Shown here: positions 19,315 through 28,420 of the stretch, piece after piece
Layout: every line of letters starts with the position of its first letter
Numbering within the stretch: the stretch's first letter is position 1
The notes under the pieces: generated by a model
The model's input: the letters and a program-made list of their open reading frames with translations, nothing else
The model's database searches: none
What the model was told of the DNA's origin: nothing
Source: Alphaproteobacteria bacterium
GTDB lineage: Bacteria > Pseudomonadota > Alphaproteobacteria > Rhizobiales > Hyphomicrobiaceae
Assembly: GCA_019137195.1 (NCBI GenBank)
Contig: JAGVSR010000068.1
Coordinates: forward strand, 1 to 64,000
Length of the DNA stretch: 64,000 bases
Direction: 5' to 3'
Made by a program: the position numbers and the translations under genes

Positions 19315-19539
19315 ATGGATCCAGCTTCCGCAAAGCTCATCGGTGCCGGCCTCGCCGCCATCGGCACGGGCGCCGCCGCTATCGGCGTCGGCAACCTGTT
19401 CGGCCAGTTCCTGCAGGGCGCTCTGCGCAACCCGTCGGCTGCCGATGGCCAGTTCGGCCGCCTGATCTTCGGCTTCGCCGTGACGGAAGCTCTCGGCATC
19501 TTCGCGCTGCTGATCGCCTTCCTCCTGCTCTTCACCTGA
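19315..19539 (+). CDS. atpE: F0F1 ATP synthase subunit c
   Basis: 74-residue hairpin of two membrane helices. The proton-carrying carboxylate is Glu58 (F-A-V-T-E-A-L), and the polar loop contains R-N-P (residues 38-40). The GxGxG-type packing motif of helix 1 is present (A-A-I-G-V-G). A GGGAG ribosome-binding site precedes the ATG. A stable stem-loop follows directly (19556-19590). Confidence 0.97.
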   Translation: MDPASAKLIGAGLAAIGTGAAAIGVGNLFGQFLQGALRNPSAADGQFGRLIFGFAVTEALGIFALLIAFLLLFT

Positions 19540-19555
19540 TACCACGCCTTCTCCA

Positions 19556-19590
19556 CCCGGCGGGTGCGGAGCCTATCCGTGCCCGCCGGG
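19556..19590 (+). promoter_or_regulatory. intercistronic stem-loop after atpE
   Basis: Fourteen consecutive pairs (19556-19569 with 19577-19590, two of them G-U) surround a seven-base loop. No T-tract follows, so it is not a standard terminator. Its place, 17 bases after the atpE stop, suggests mRNA 3'-end protection or partial attenuation that would raise subunit c output over b and b'. Confidence 0.65.
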
Positions 19591-19630
19591 CGGATTGCCG
19601 TTCGTTTCATGAGCACGATCAGGACCAGTC

Positions 19631-20179
19631 ATGGCTGCTGAGACAATGCACGAGGGCACCGAGGTTCCGCACGGCGCGGAGCACGGCAAGGCGTTCCCTC
19701 CCCTCGACCCGGCGAACTTCACGCCACTGTTGTTCTGGTTCGCGGTCACATTCGCCGCGCTCTATTTCATGATGTCGCGCTTCGCGCTGCCGCGAATCCG
19801 GGACGTGATCGAGGAACGTGCCGACCGCATCAAGCGCGATCTCGACGCCGCCGAGCGCTTGAAGGGCGAGACCGAGAAGGCGCTTGCCGCCTACGAGAAA
19901 GCGCTTGCCGACGCACGGGCCAACGCGTCCGGCATCGCGCGCCAGACCCGCGAGAAACTCGCATCCGAGACCGACGCCGAGCGCGCCAAGGTCGAAGGCG
20001 CGCTGACCGCCAAGCTCGCCGACGCCGAGAAGGCCATCGGCGCCACCAAGGCCAAGGCCCTGGCCAGCGTGTCCGAGATCGCAGCCGACACGGCTGCCGC
20101 CGTCGTCAAGCAGCTTTCCGGCAAGGACGTGTCCCTCGACGAAGTGAAGCGCGCCCTCGCGCCTGCCGCCGGAGAATGA
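19631..20179 (+). CDS. atpF2: F0F1 ATP synthase subunit b' (second b-type stalk subunit)
   Basis: 182 residues: a short N-terminal tail, one membrane helix (about 36-54) and a long charged helix forming the peripheral stalk. Photosynthetic bacteria and many Hyphomicrobiales carry distinct b' and b subunits that form a heterodimer; the longer N-terminus and the position directly after atpE mark this one as b' (also called atpX or atpG in different annotations). The stop codon overlaps the atpF start (ATGA). Confidence 0.93.
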   Translation: MAAETMHEGTEVPHGAEHGKAFPPLDPANFTPLLFWFAVTFAALYFMMSRFALPRIRDVIEERADRIKRDLDAAERLKGETEKALAAYEKALADARANASGIARQTREKLASETDAERAKVEGALTAKLADAEKAIGATKAKALASVSEIAADTAAAVVKQLSGKDVSLDEVKRALAPAAGE

Positions 20180-20679
20180 CCATGGCACTGCTCGATCCCC
20201 AGGCCGCAGAATTCTGGGTCCTCGTCTCGTTTCTGATCTTCATGGCCCTCATCGCCTACCTCGGCGTGCCGGGCATGATCGGCCGCGCCCTCGACGACCG
20301 CGGCGCATCGATCAAGAAGGAGCTCGACGAGGCCCGCCGCCTTCGTGAGGAAGCGCAGAAGCTTCTGGCCGACTACCAGAGGCGCGCCCATGAGGCCGAA
20401 GACGAGGCCAAGGACATCATCGAGCAAGCCAAGCGCGAGGCCGAGAGCCTTGCCACCGAGACCCGGAAGAGCCTTGCCGAAAGCCTCGATCGCCGTACCA
20501 AGGCCGCCGAGGAGAAGATTGCCCGCGCCGAGCAGCAGGCTGCGAGCGAGGTGCGCGCCGCTGCCGTCGACGCTGCCCTTGCCGCCGCCGAGAAGATCCT
20601 CGCCGCCAAGACAACCGGCGATGCCGCGAGCCAGCTCATCGACGAGAGCATCCGCAATCTCAAAGGCCGGCTCCACTGA
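20176..20679 (+). CDS. atpF: F0F1 ATP synthase subunit b
   Basis: 167 residues: one N-terminal membrane helix (residues about 11-32) and a long Ala/Glu/Lys/Arg-rich helix with heptad character, the second half of the peripheral stalk. It overlaps the b' gene by four bases (ATGA), ensuring coupled synthesis. It is the last gene of the F0 operon; the F1 genes are not in the window, as is usual in this group. Confidence 0.93.
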   Translation: MTMALLDPQAAEFWVLVSFLIFMALIAYLGVPGMIGRALDDRGASIKKELDEARRLREEAQKLLADYQRRAHEAEDEAKDIIEQAKREAESLATETRKSLAESLDRRTKAAEEKIARAEQQAASEVRAAAVDAALAAAEKILAAKTTGDAASQLIDESIRNLKGRLH

Positions 20680-20706
20680 GCCGCAGGCTATCTCTGCAAC
20701 GACTGG

Positions 20707-20739
20707 AAAGGCCGGGCCCGTCCCGGTCTTTCTTTTTTT
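20707..20739 (+). terminator. rho-independent terminator of the atp F0 operon
   Basis: AAAGGCCGGG (20707-20716) pairs with CCCGGTCTTT (20722-20731), with one G-U pair and a five-base loop. It is followed by C and seven T residues. It starts 28 bases after the atpF stop. Confidence 0.93.
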
Positions 20740-21054
20740 GCCGCCTGCGACGGCGCCATGCTTCCCCGCAGTTGTTTCCGCGCGACAGCCTCCTGTCCGG
20801 TCGACACGCGGCAAGACCGGATCAGCAGGGCAAGAACCGGAGCTCCCGGCCACCGCCTTTCTCGCTCCGCCTGCAGGAAGAGCCGTGTCGGCCGCCGCAG
20901 CGGCAGCGGATGCACGCGTGGCCGCCGGATGCCCCGGCACCGATTGTGCCGGCCGCTTGTTGAACACTGCAAATGATGTCAGTCTCGCAGCGTCGGATTG
21001 GTGCCCGGCTCTAGGGCGCCGATAGAGGGTTGGGCGTCGTCCTGCGGGGGGACC
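20740..21054. other. intergenic, no gene seen
   Basis: 315 bases between the atp terminator and the universal stress gene. No convincing coding frame, repeat or RNA was recognised; the promoter of the downstream gene should lie here but no good consensus is visible. Confidence 0.5.
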
Positions 21055-21471
21055 ATGTTCAAGAGGATTTTGTGCGCCGTCGACGGCGCCGCTCACGGAG
21101 CGCGCGCCCTGACGGTAGCCGTGGCAATGGCCAAGGCCATGGCCGCCGAGCTGGTGCTTCTTGTGGTCGACCAAGTCAAGTTCGACAGCAAGGGCTTGCC
21201 AGCCGAGCACAAGCTCGGGCCGGTGGAAGCCCAACGGCTGCTGACGGAGGCTCGCGACAGAGCGGCTTCCGCGGGGCTGGTTCACGTCTCCGTCGCGTCC
21301 GTCGCCAGCCGCGACGTTGGGCACGCCATCATCGCCTTTGCCAGCGAGCACGCTGTCGACCACATCGTCGTTGGCACCGGCGAGAAGCGCGCCGCCACCC
21401 GCCTTGTCGTCGGCTCGGTGTCGCAAACCCTCGTGACCGACGCGCACTGTAGCGTGACGGTCGCGCGGTAG
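21055..21471 (+). CDS. universal stress protein (UspA family)
   Basis: 138 residues from ATG 21055, preceded by a GGGGGGA ribosome-binding sequence. The fold markers are present: an initial strand with I-L-C-A-V-D-G, and the C-terminal nucleotide-binding loop V-V-G-T-G-E-K-R-A-A-T-R-L-V-V-G-S-V-S-Q-T-L. The last is close to the G-2x-G-9x-G-S/T pattern of ATP-binding Usp proteins. It is a single domain, monocistronic as seen, and convergent with ileS. Confidence 0.88.
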   Translation: MFKRILCAVDGAAHGARALTVAVAMAKAMAAELVLLVVDQVKFDSKGLPAEHKLGPVEAQRLLTEARDRAASAGLVHVSVASVASRDVGHAIIAFASEHAVDHIVVGTGEKRAATRLVVGSVSQTLVTDAHCSVTVAR

Positions 21472-21501
21472 ATCCCGGCTAGACTGCCCGGCCCCTGCCT
21501 T

Positions 21502-21524
21502 CCCCCTCACCCCGTGGCGAGAGG
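21502..21524 (-). repeat. degenerate copy of the dispersed palindromic repeat
   Basis: CCCCCTCACCCCGTGGCGAGAGG looks like the reverse orientation of the repeat with an internal deletion. It lies between convergent genes. Confidence 0.4.
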
Positions 21525-21551
21525 ATTCGGGGCAGTCGCTGGACCGCTCGA

Positions 21552-24500
21552 CTATCCCCGGCGCGTTTCCCACTCGCGAACAGCTGCCGCGTCGCGGGCG
21601 GAGAGGTCCGGGTAGGCCGGGTCCGAACCGACGTCGTTTGTGATCCGCCACGAGCGCGCGCACTTTCGCCCTTCGGCCCGCTTCGGCACCACGGCCACTC
21701 CCGGCACGTCAGACAGCGTGAACGCCGCGGCGGCGGGCGCGGCGCCGCGGACGAGCTGAGCCGCACTGGTGATCGCCACCTCGGCAAGATCGATGCCGTC
21801 GAGCGCCGAGAGGGCGGCCTCGTCACTGACGTAGACCTCGGGCGCGGCCTCGAGCGACGAGCCGATGCGTTTCGCCGCGCGTTCAACCTCGAGCGCACCC
21901 GTCACGACGCGGCGCACGTCGCGCACCGTCTCCCATTTGGCTGCGAGGGCGTCGTCGCGCCAGCCGTCCGGCACGTCCGGGAAGGTCAAGAGATGCACCG
22001 AATCCGCTTGCGGATAGCGCGCGAGCCAGGCTTCCTCCGCCGTGAACGAGAGGATCGGTGCCAGCCACACGGTGACGCAGCCGAGGATCTGGTCGATGAC
22101 GGTCAACGCCGCACGGCGCTTCCCGCTCGAAAAGGCCTCGCAGTAGAGCGTGTCCTTCCTGATGTCGAAGTAGAACGCACTCAAGTCCGTGTTCATGAAC
22201 TGCGACAGCTCGGTGATGACGCGCCGGTAGTCGTAGGTCGCGTAAGCCTTGCGGATTACCTCGTCGAGCAGCGCCAGACGATGCAGCATCAATCGCTCGA
22301 GCTCGGGGAGCTCTCCGAGCGGCACCTGATGCTGCGGCTCGTAATGCGCCAGCGCACCCAGCATCCACCGGAGCGAGTTCCTGAGCTTGCGATAGGCGTC
22401 GGACGCCGCCTGCAGGATCGCCGGACCGAAGCGGATGTCGTCGGTCGTGTCGGCCGAGGCAACCCACAGGCGCAGAATGTCCGCACCCGTCGACTTCATG
22501 ACGTCCTGGGGCGTGATGACATTGCCCTTCGACTTCGACATCTTGTCCTCGCCCTTCTCGTCGAGGATGAAGCCGTGCGTGAGCACTACGTCGTAGGGCG
22601 CGCGTCCCCGCGTGCCGCAGCTTTCGAGCAGCGACGAATGGAACCAGCCGCGATGCTGATCCGAGCCCTCGAGGTACATGACGCGGTCGCGACCGCCGTC
22701 GTGTACGCGTCGAAGGCCGGCAAAGCCGGGGAACGCAACCGGATCCTCGAGCACGAAGGCATGTGTCGAGCCGGAATCGAACCACACGTCGAGCACGTCG
22801 CGGACCTGCTCCCAATCCTTGATGTGGGCATCCGGCACGAGGCCCCTGAGGAACCGCTCGCGCACGCCCGGCTCGAACCAGACGTCGGCGCCTTTCTCGG
22901 CGAACGCGGCCTCGATGCGGCCGATGAGCTCGTCGCTCTCCCCGAAATCCGGCCCCGGGATGATCTCGTCGGTCTCGACATGGCGGAACACCGTGATTGG
23001 CACGCCCCACGCGCGTTGGCGCGAGACGACCCAGTCCGGCCGGTTCTCGATCATGCCCGTGATGCGGTTCTCGCCCGCCGCCGGCACCCATTCCGTACGG
23101 CGGATCTCGGCGAGGGCGACCTGCCGCAGCGTCTTTCCTTCCGTGCCCAGCGGCCGGCTCCCCTGAGGGGAGCCGCCGGGCACAACATCAAGAGCGATGA
23201 ACCACTGCGGCGTGTTGCGGAAGATGACCGGCTTCTTCGACCGCCACGAGTGCGGATACTGGTGCTTCAAGCGCCCGCGCGCGATGATGTTGCCCGCTTC
23301 CGCCAGCGCCTTGATCACCGCGTCGTTGGCGTCGCCCTTGTCGCCGTTCTCTTTGAGGACACGCTTGCCCTCGAACCCCGGCGCGTCCTTGGTCATGACG
23401 CCGTCGGCGTCGACGGTGAACGGGATCGTGGTGTCGATGCCACGATCGCGCAGGCTCTTCTGGCTCGCGGTCCAGATGTTGTAGTCGTCGGCACCATGCC
23501 CCGGCGCCGTATGCACGAACCCCGTGCCGGTGTCGTCGGTGACGTGATCGCCGTCGAGGAGAGGGACGTCGAAGGTGTAGCCGAGCAACGCGAGCGGGTG
23601 TTCGCATCGCGCCTTTCCAAGGAGTTCGCTCGGAACGGAGCTTAGCCGTTCATAGGCATCCACCTTGGCCGCCTTCATGACATCGGAAGCAAGTTTGTCA
23701 GCCAGAATGAAGCGATCTCCGACCTTGGCCCAGTTGTTCTCTGGAGCCTTCGTCACCTCGAACAGGCTGTAATTGATCCGGGACGAGAAGCTGATGGCGC
23801 GGTTCCCGGGGATCGTCCAAGGAGTTGTCGTCCAAATGACGACGTTGTCACCCGGCTGCACCCGAGCCATTGCGTCGTCAGCCAGCTCGTCCCCCGCCAA
23901 CCATTTGAGCGGGAACTTCACCCAGATCGTGTCCGACTGGTAGTCCTGGTACTCGACCTCGGCCTCGGCGAGCGCCGTCCTCTCGACCACGCTCCACATG
24001 ACGGGCTTCGAGCCGCGATAGAGAAGGCCCGCTTCCGCGAAGCGCATCAGCTCGCGCGCGATCACGGCCTCGGCGCGGAAGTCCATCGTGAAATAGGGAT
24101 GGTCCCAGTCGCCGACGACGCCGAGCCGCTTGAACTCCTCGCGCTGCACGGAAAGCCAGTGGCTCGCGAACTCGCGGCACTCGCGGCGGAACTCGTTGAC
24201 CGGAACCTCGTCCTTGTTCTTGCCCTTGGCGCGATACTGCTCCTCGATCTTCCACTCGATGGGAAGCCCGTGGCAGTCCCAGCCCGGCACGTAGTTGCTA
24301 TCGTAGCCGAGCATCTGCTGGCTCTTCACCACCAGATCCTTGAGGATCTTGTTGAGCGCATGCCCGATGTGGATGTTGCCGTTGGCGTAGGGCGGCCCGT
24401 CGTGCAGCACGAACTTGTCGCGGCCCTCCGAGGTCTCGCGCAGGCGATCGTAAAGACCGATCTCGGCCCAGCGCTGGAGGAGGCGCGGCTCGAGCTCCGG

Positions 24501-25061
24501 CAAGCCCGCCCTCATCGGGAACGCGGTCTCCGGCAGGAACAGCGTCTCGCTCCAGTCCCGCCCCTCTGGCTTCTTGCCCTCGGCCGCGGGCGCCGGCTTC
24601 CCCTCCGCCGCGGGCTTCGCATCCACCTTGGGCGCTGCCTTCGGGACTGGCGCGAGCTGCGGAGACGGCTTTGCGTCTATGACCGTCTCGGTCTCCGGAG
24701 CGGGCGTTGCCGCGGACTGGGCCGCGAACGTGTCAGCAGCGCCGTGCTTGGTCTCAGAACGAGCCTCGGCCTTCGCCGCAGCGGCGGGAACAGAGGTCAC
24801 CACCTCGCGCCCCGGATCCGGCTGGGCATTGCCGCCTGGCCCAGCGGCGGCTTTGGTCGCCACGGGTCCGGACTTGGCAGCTGCCGGCTGCAAGGTCTTC
24901 GGCTTGGTCTTGATGCCGGGCGGCAAGGCCATGACCGGCGCTGCCTGGGGCGCCTCGGTGCCCTTGCCCCTGCCCTTGCCGCTGCCCTTGTCGACACCCT
25001 GCGGCGCCTTGCCAGACCCTTTGCCCCCGCTGCCTTTAGCCATCGCGATCCAGTCTTTCAT
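21552..25061 (-). CDS. ileS: isoleucyl-tRNA synthetase with long N-terminal extension
   Basis: 1169 residues; class I synthetase that charges tRNA-Ile and edits Val. The HIGH signature is at 231-234 (N-I-H-I-G-H-A), and K-M-S-K-S-K-G-N and the CP1 editing domain are present. Two features are unusual. About 165 residues rich in Ala, Pro, Lys and Gly precede the normal start of the enzyme ([16 protein letters not shown]). The C-terminal zinc finger is degenerate: only one of its four cysteines remains (R-K-C-A-R-S-W) and the second pair is replaced. ATG 25061 or 25043 could be the start; both keep the extension. ribF lies upstream on the same strand. Confidence 0.95.
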   Translation of the reverse strand: MKDWIAMAKGSGGKGSGKAPQGVDKGSGKGRGKGTEAPQAAPVMALPPGIKTKPKTLQPAAAKSGPVATKAAAGPGGNAQPDPGREVVTSVPAAAAKAEARSETKHGAADTFAAQSAATPAPETETVIDAKPSPQLAPVPKAAPKVDAKPAAEGKPAPAAEGKKPEGRDWSETLFLPETAFPMRAGLPELEPRLLQRWAEIGLYDRLRETSEGRDKFVLHDGPPYANGNIHIGHALNKILKDLVVKSQQMLGYDSNYVPGWDCHGLPIEWKIEEQYRAKGKNKDEVPVNEFRRECREFASHWLSVQREEFKRLGVVGDWDHPYFTMDFRAEAVIARELMRFAEAGLLYRGSKPVMWSVVERTALAEAEVEYQDYQSDTIWVKFPLKWLAGDELADDAMARVQPGDNVVIWTTTPWTIPGNRAISFSSRINYSLFEVTKAPENNWAKVGDRFILADKLASDVMKAAKVDAYERLSSVPSELLGKARCEHPLALLGYTFDVPLLDGDHVTDDTGTGFVHTAPGHGADDYNIWTASQKSLRDRGIDTTIPFTVDADGVMTKDAPGFEGKRVLKENGDKGDANDAVIKALAEAGNIIARGRLKHQYPHSWRSKKPVIFRNTPQWFIALDVVPGGSPQGSRPLGTEGKTLRQVALAEIRRTEWVPAAGENRITGMIENRPDWVVSRQRAWGVPITVFRHVETDEIIPGPDFGESDELIGRIEAAFAEKGADVWFEPGVRERFLRGLVPDAHIKDWEQVRDVLDVWFDSGSTHAFVLEDPVAFPGFAGLRRVHDGGRDRVMYLEGSDQHRGWFHSSLLESCGTRGRAPYDVVLTHGFILDEKGEDKMSKSKGNVITPQDVMKSTGADILRLWVASADTTDDIRFGPAILQAASDAYRKLRNSLRWMLGALAHYEPQHQVPLGELPELERLMLHRLALLDEVIRKAYATYDYRRVITELSQFMNTDLSAFYFDIRKDTLYCEAFSSGKRRAALTVIDQILGCVTVWLAPILSFTAEEAWLARYPQADSVHLLTFPDVPDGWRDDALAAKWETVRDVRRVVTGALEVERAAKRIGSSLEAAPEVYVSDEAALSALDGIDLAEVAITSAAQLVRGAAPAAAAFTLSDVPGVAVVPKRAEGRKCARSWRITNDVGSDPAYPDLSARDAAAVREWETRRG

Positions 25062-25411
25062 TCCAAGGGTGATTTGGCCTGCGTTCTACCAATCCCAGGC
25101 GCAGGAGGCAAAGAAAGGCTCGCCGGACGCGTCCGAGCCTTTGCGTCATGCCGGCGCAGGCCAGGAGCGGCAACAGCCCGCCAACTCGAAGAGTTGCCTC
25201 AGCACCCGTGGCTTGGCCGAGGTGACGTCGAGAAGCTGCCTGGCGAATATTTGTTTCCCCGCCCCGTCAACGGGAGGCGTTTCGGCCGGTGGACGCCAGG
25301 ATGGGCGCCTCCCGGGCACGCAACCTCGCTCCACTCCCGTCCTCCCGGTCGAGGCGGCATACTCGCCCCAGCGGCCCGCAGCTCTGCTCGGCCCGGCGTA
25401 ACCCGAACAAC
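25062..25411. other. intergenic, no gene seen
   Basis: 350 bases between the ribF stop and the ileS start, both minus strand. No credible reading frame, hairpin with T-tract or RNA was found. A separate promoter for ileS is likely here but not identified. Confidence 0.45.
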
Positions 25412-26359
25412 TTAGCTATCCGCTCCCTCCCGGGCAGCCATGAGCATCCGCCGCGCCTCGGCACAGTCGAGGGCCATCTGACTCTTCAATGCCTCGACAC
25501 TCCAGAACTTGCGGTCGGGACGGACGTAGCCGACGAACTCGACCGTCATGTCCCGTCCGTAGAGGTCCCCCGAAAAGTCGAAGACATTGACCTCGAGCAC
25601 CGGCATGCCGTCGTCGAACGTCGGCCGCGTGCCGAGATAGGCCGCCCCGTCGTGCCAGTTGTCGCCGATCAGCGCCCGCACCGCGTAAATGCCGTGGGCG
25701 AGAGCCGTGCCCTTCGGCATCGGGACGTTGGCGGTCGGGAAGCCGAGCCCGTTGCCGCGCTGTGCCCCCTTCGCGACCTTGCCCGTGACGCGCCACCGCC
25801 GCCCGAGGTCGTGGGTCGCGCCGGCGACGTCGCCCTGGGCGAGCTTCAAACGGATGGCGGTCGACGAGAACACCTCGCCGTCCTCCGCAACCGGCGCCAC
25901 CACCGTCACGTCGAAGCCGAACTTCCTGCCCGCCATCACCATGCTCTCGGGCGTGCCCCGACGCCCCTTGCCGAAGAAGAAGTCGTAGCCGATGACCACG
26001 TGCGACACGAGCAGCGCCTCGACGAGGTAGCGCGCAATGAACTCCTCGGCCTCTAGCCCCGCCAGCGCCCGGTCGAATGGCAGCACCACTGCCGTCTTGA
26101 TGCCCGCCGCCTCGACGAGGCGCAGCTTCTCCGCCAGCGTCGTCAGGTGAAAATGAGGCTCGTTGGGCTGGAACAGCTCGCGCGGATGCGGTTCGAAAAC
26201 CATCACGCCCGGCGGTCGGCCGATCGCAATCCCGATCTCGACCGCCTTGCCGATCAGTTCCTGGTGCCCGCGATGCACGCCATCGAAATTGCCGATCGCG
26301 AGCACGAGCCCCTTCGAGTAGACCGGTACGAACTCGAGCCCGTGGAGAACCTGCATCAT
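25412..26359 (-). CDS. ribF: bifunctional riboflavin kinase / FAD synthetase
   Basis: 315 residues from ATG 26359. The N-terminal adenylyltransferase domain (about 1-180) has G-N-F-D-G-V-H-R-G-H and the late S-S-T-A-I-R motif. The C-terminal flavokinase domain has G-x-G-L-G-F-P-T-A-N and a V-N-V-F-D-F-S-G-D-L-Y-G stretch close to the family V-x-x-F-D-F-x-G-D-L-Y-G. Together they make FMN and then FAD from riboflavin. ATG codons at 26359 and 26356 are adjacent and equally possible. It is followed by ileS on the same strand after 350 bases. Confidence 0.95.
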   Translation of the reverse strand: MMQVLHGLEFVPVYSKGLVLAIGNFDGVHRGHQELIGKAVEIGIAIGRPPGVMVFEPHPRELFQPNEPHFHLTTLAEKLRLVEAAGIKTAVVLPFDRALAGLEAEEFIARYLVEALLVSHVVIGYDFFFGKGRRGTPESMVMAGRKFGFDVTVVAPVAEDGEVFSSTAIRLKLAQGDVAGATHDLGRRWRVTGKVAKGAQRGNGLGFPTANVPMPKGTALAHGIYAVRALIGDNWHDGAAYLGTRPTFDDGMPVLEVNVFDFSGDLYGRDMTVEFVGYVRPDRKFWSVEALKSQMALDCAEARRMLMAAREGADS

Positions 26360-26476
26360 GGCGGTGTCAGACCGGATCAGCTGTAGGCCGGGTTCGGCGC
26401 GACGGCGCCGTGACCCGACATGTCGCGTCACAGACGTCGGGTACTGCCGTCGCGCCCGACCTGTGCCTGTCGATGC

Positions 26477-26896
26477 TTACGCCGGCCGGCCCGGCACCAT
26501 CAGCACCGCTTCGCCGACCAGCACGGGCTTGCCCGCAACCGAGCACACGGTCTCGAACTTAACGCGGCGCTTCTCCATGAGCTCGATGATCTTGCACGTG
26601 GTAACGACCGTATCGCCGATCTTGACCGGCCCTTTGAAGTTCAACGTCTGCGATACGTAGATCGAGCCGGGACCCGGCAGCTGCATGCCGAAGATGGCCG
26701 AGATGTAGCCTGCCGACAGCATGCCGTGGGCGATGCGCTCCTTGAAGAGCGTCGTGGCCGCGTAGTCGGCATCGAGGTGGACCGGGTTCTTATCGCCCGA
26801 GACGTTGGCGAATGCGACGATGTCCGCCTCCGTCACGGTCTTGGAAGAGGAGGCCTCCTGGCCCACGGAGAGGTCTTCGAAATAGGTGATCTTCAC
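26477..26896 (-). CDS. MaoC-like (R)-specific enoyl-CoA hydratase
   Basis: 139-residue single hot-dog domain. The hydratase-2 motif is clear: the catalytic Asp and His lie in D-K-N-P-V-H-L-D, followed by F-K-E-R-I-A-H-G-M-L. Such proteins hydrate trans-2-enoyl-CoA to (R)-3-hydroxyacyl-CoA, in PHA supply (PhaJ) or fatty acid metabolism. The start is GTG at 26896. It lies 117 bases before ribF on the same strand; there is no obvious functional link with either neighbour. Confidence 0.88.
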   Translation of the reverse strand: MKITYFEDLSVGQEASSSKTVTEADIVAFANVSGDKNPVHLDADYAATTLFKERIAHGMLSAGYISAIFGMQLPGPGSIYVSQTLNFKGPVKIGDTVVTTCKIIELMEKRRVKFETVCSVAGKPVLVGEAVLMVPGRPA

Positions 26897-27031
26897 GTGT
26901 CGTATTCCCGTCTCTGACTTTGCTGACGATGGCTCCTTCGAGCGCGCCGGACCCTAGCGGCTCTGGGCCCCCTCCGCAATGGCAGGTTGGACGACGAGGC
27001 TCAGTGCAAGCCGTCGTTCGCCACGCGGGCT

Positions 27032-27060
27032 CCCCTCTCCCGCAGGGAGAAGGGCTGCGA
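27032..27060 (+). repeat. dispersed palindromic repeat, diverged copy
   Basis: CCCCTCTCCCGCAGGGAGAAGGG forms an imperfect hairpin and is followed by a GC-rich tail. It lies in the 247-base gap between the GH10 gene and the MaoC gene. Confidence 0.5.
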
Positions 27061-27143
27061 GGCGCCCTCCTCACGGGGCTCGCGGAGGCCGCCTCCCGAG
27101 ACCGCACTCCCGCACCGGGCGGACCGAGGTCAGTGGGATCTGC

Positions 27144-28289
27144 TCACCGCGGCGGCATGGCGTCTAGAGCTTCGGCGATGGCGCTCCACGCCGCTTTGCG
27201 CCGGAAGCGCTCGTCGAACGGCAGCGGCCGGGGACGGCGCAGGGCCTTCGGATGCAGCCGGACGTCGTCATAGTACATCCAGCTCGTGTGGTCGGCGATC
27301 TGCCAGAGGGTGAGGCGGCGCACGGCCTTCACCGGCAGCACGGCGGCGAGGAAGCGCCGGTACACGTCGGCAACCTTGCGGTCGCGCTCGGCTGGATCGG
27401 CCGGGAACGCCACGTCGTTGACGTCGAGCTCGGAGATGGCGATCTCGAAGCCTTCTGCAGCCAGCTCCTCGACAAACGCAGCAAAACGCGGGAAATCGTA
27501 CGGCCGCCGGCTGTCGAGATGGCACTCGAGACCAATGCCGTCGACCGGCGCGCCTTCCGCCTTGAGCCGCTTCGCGAGCGCGAGCAGGCTCGCGCGGAAC
27601 ACGGCTCCATTTTCGTCGTCGCTCTCGGTCTGGGCCTCGTTTAGGAAGAGCCGTGCCTGGGGCGCTACGCGCCGCGCGACGCGGAAGCTCTCGGCGATGT
27701 AGCCTTCGCCGAGCGCCGCGTAGAATACGCCCCCGCGCAGGTTGCCGGGCAGCCGATCCCAGGGCGCGATCGGCTCATTGACCACGTCCCAGGTCGGAAT
27801 GTCTGCTCGATACCGCTCGAGCACGGTCGTGATGTGCGTATCCATGAGGAACGCCGCCTCGTCCGGACCGAGGCGCCTGATCCAATCCGGCAGCGCGTCG
27901 TTCCAGATCAGGTTGTGTCCGTGGAGCGCGAGCCCATGCTCGCGGGCAAACAGGACCAGGCGGTCTGCGGGCCCGAAGTCGAGCGCCGTCGCCTTCGGCC
28001 GCATGGTGTAGAGCTTGAGCTCGAGCTCGCTGGTCACCATGCGTGCCTCGCGCGCATACGTCGCCGCATAGGAGGCTCCGTAGGGCTTGTCGAGCTCGTG
28101 CGTCGCGAACGAGGCACCGAACAGGAGCCCCTTCGCCGCCGCCAGCTCCCCGAGGCTCAAACCGCCGGCCGGGACTGCAGCGACACCCGCCGCGGTGCGC
28201 TCCGCCGGCAACGCGACGGCCGCGAGCAGAGACGCTGCGCCCGCGAGGAGCCGCCGCCGATCGATCTCGCAAGGCGCCGGCCGCGTCAT
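27144..28289 (-). CDS. GH10 family secreted glycosidase (endo-beta-1,4-xylanase-like)
   Basis: 381 residues. The N-terminus has a Tat-type motif (D-R-R-R-L-L-A-G) and a hydrophobic stretch, so export in folded form is likely. The catalytic domain has the GH10 acid/base Glu172 (W-D-V-V-N-E-P) and nucleophile Glu287 (I-S-E-L-D-V-N), plus L-H-G-H-N-L-I-W-N for substrate binding. GH10 enzymes usually cut xylan. Here the gene is the last of an exopolysaccharide cluster, so processing of the exported polymer is an alternative role. The ATG overlaps, as ATGA, a stop codon in the apparent true frame of the upstream glycosyltransferase, implying translational coupling. Confidence 0.88.
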   Translation of the reverse strand: MTRPAPCEIDRRRLLAGAASLLAAVALPAERTAAGVAAVPAGGLSLGELAAAKGLLFGASFATHELDKPYGASYAATYAREARMVTSELELKLYTMRPKATALDFGPADRLVLFAREHGLALHGHNLIWNDALPDWIRRLGPDEAAFLMDTHITTVLERYRADIPTWDVVNEPIAPWDRLPGNLRGGVFYAALGEGYIAESFRVARRVAPQARLFLNEAQTESDDENGAVFRASLLALAKRLKAEGAPVDGIGLECHLDSRRPYDFPRFAAFVEELAAEGFEIAISELDVNDVAFPADPAERDRKVADVYRRFLAAVLPVKAVRRLTLWQIADHTSWMYYDDVRLHPKALRRPRPLPFDERFRRKAAWSAIAEALDAMPPR

Positions 28290-28420
28290 CCCGGCACCGG
28301 ACCGCCGCATCCTGACATACTGTCCGCGATGGGCTGCTTCAGCATGGCCTGGGCGAACACGGCGTCGCGGCTCGCTGCGGCGTTCCACCGTTCCACATTG
28401 TCGAGCGCCGCACGGGCGCC
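28286..28420 (-). pseudogene. out-of-frame 3' tail of the adjacent glycosyltransferase gene
   Basis: Near 28406-28420 the natural-looking sequence moves to another frame. That frame reads A-L-D-N-V-E-R-W-N-A-A-A-S-R-D-A-V-F-A-Q and continues to a TGA at 28288-28286 that overlaps the GH10 ATG. The glycosyltransferase frame itself continues as a low-quality Arg/Thr/Pro-rich tail to 28339. This points to a frameshift, perhaps with a deletion, or a sequencing error. Confidence 0.55.

Noticed and set aside
20345..21025. 226-codon frame overlapping atpF and the following gap
   Set aside because: It overlaps a certain gene and passes through a strong terminator; the product is Pro/Ala/Arg-rich low complexity.
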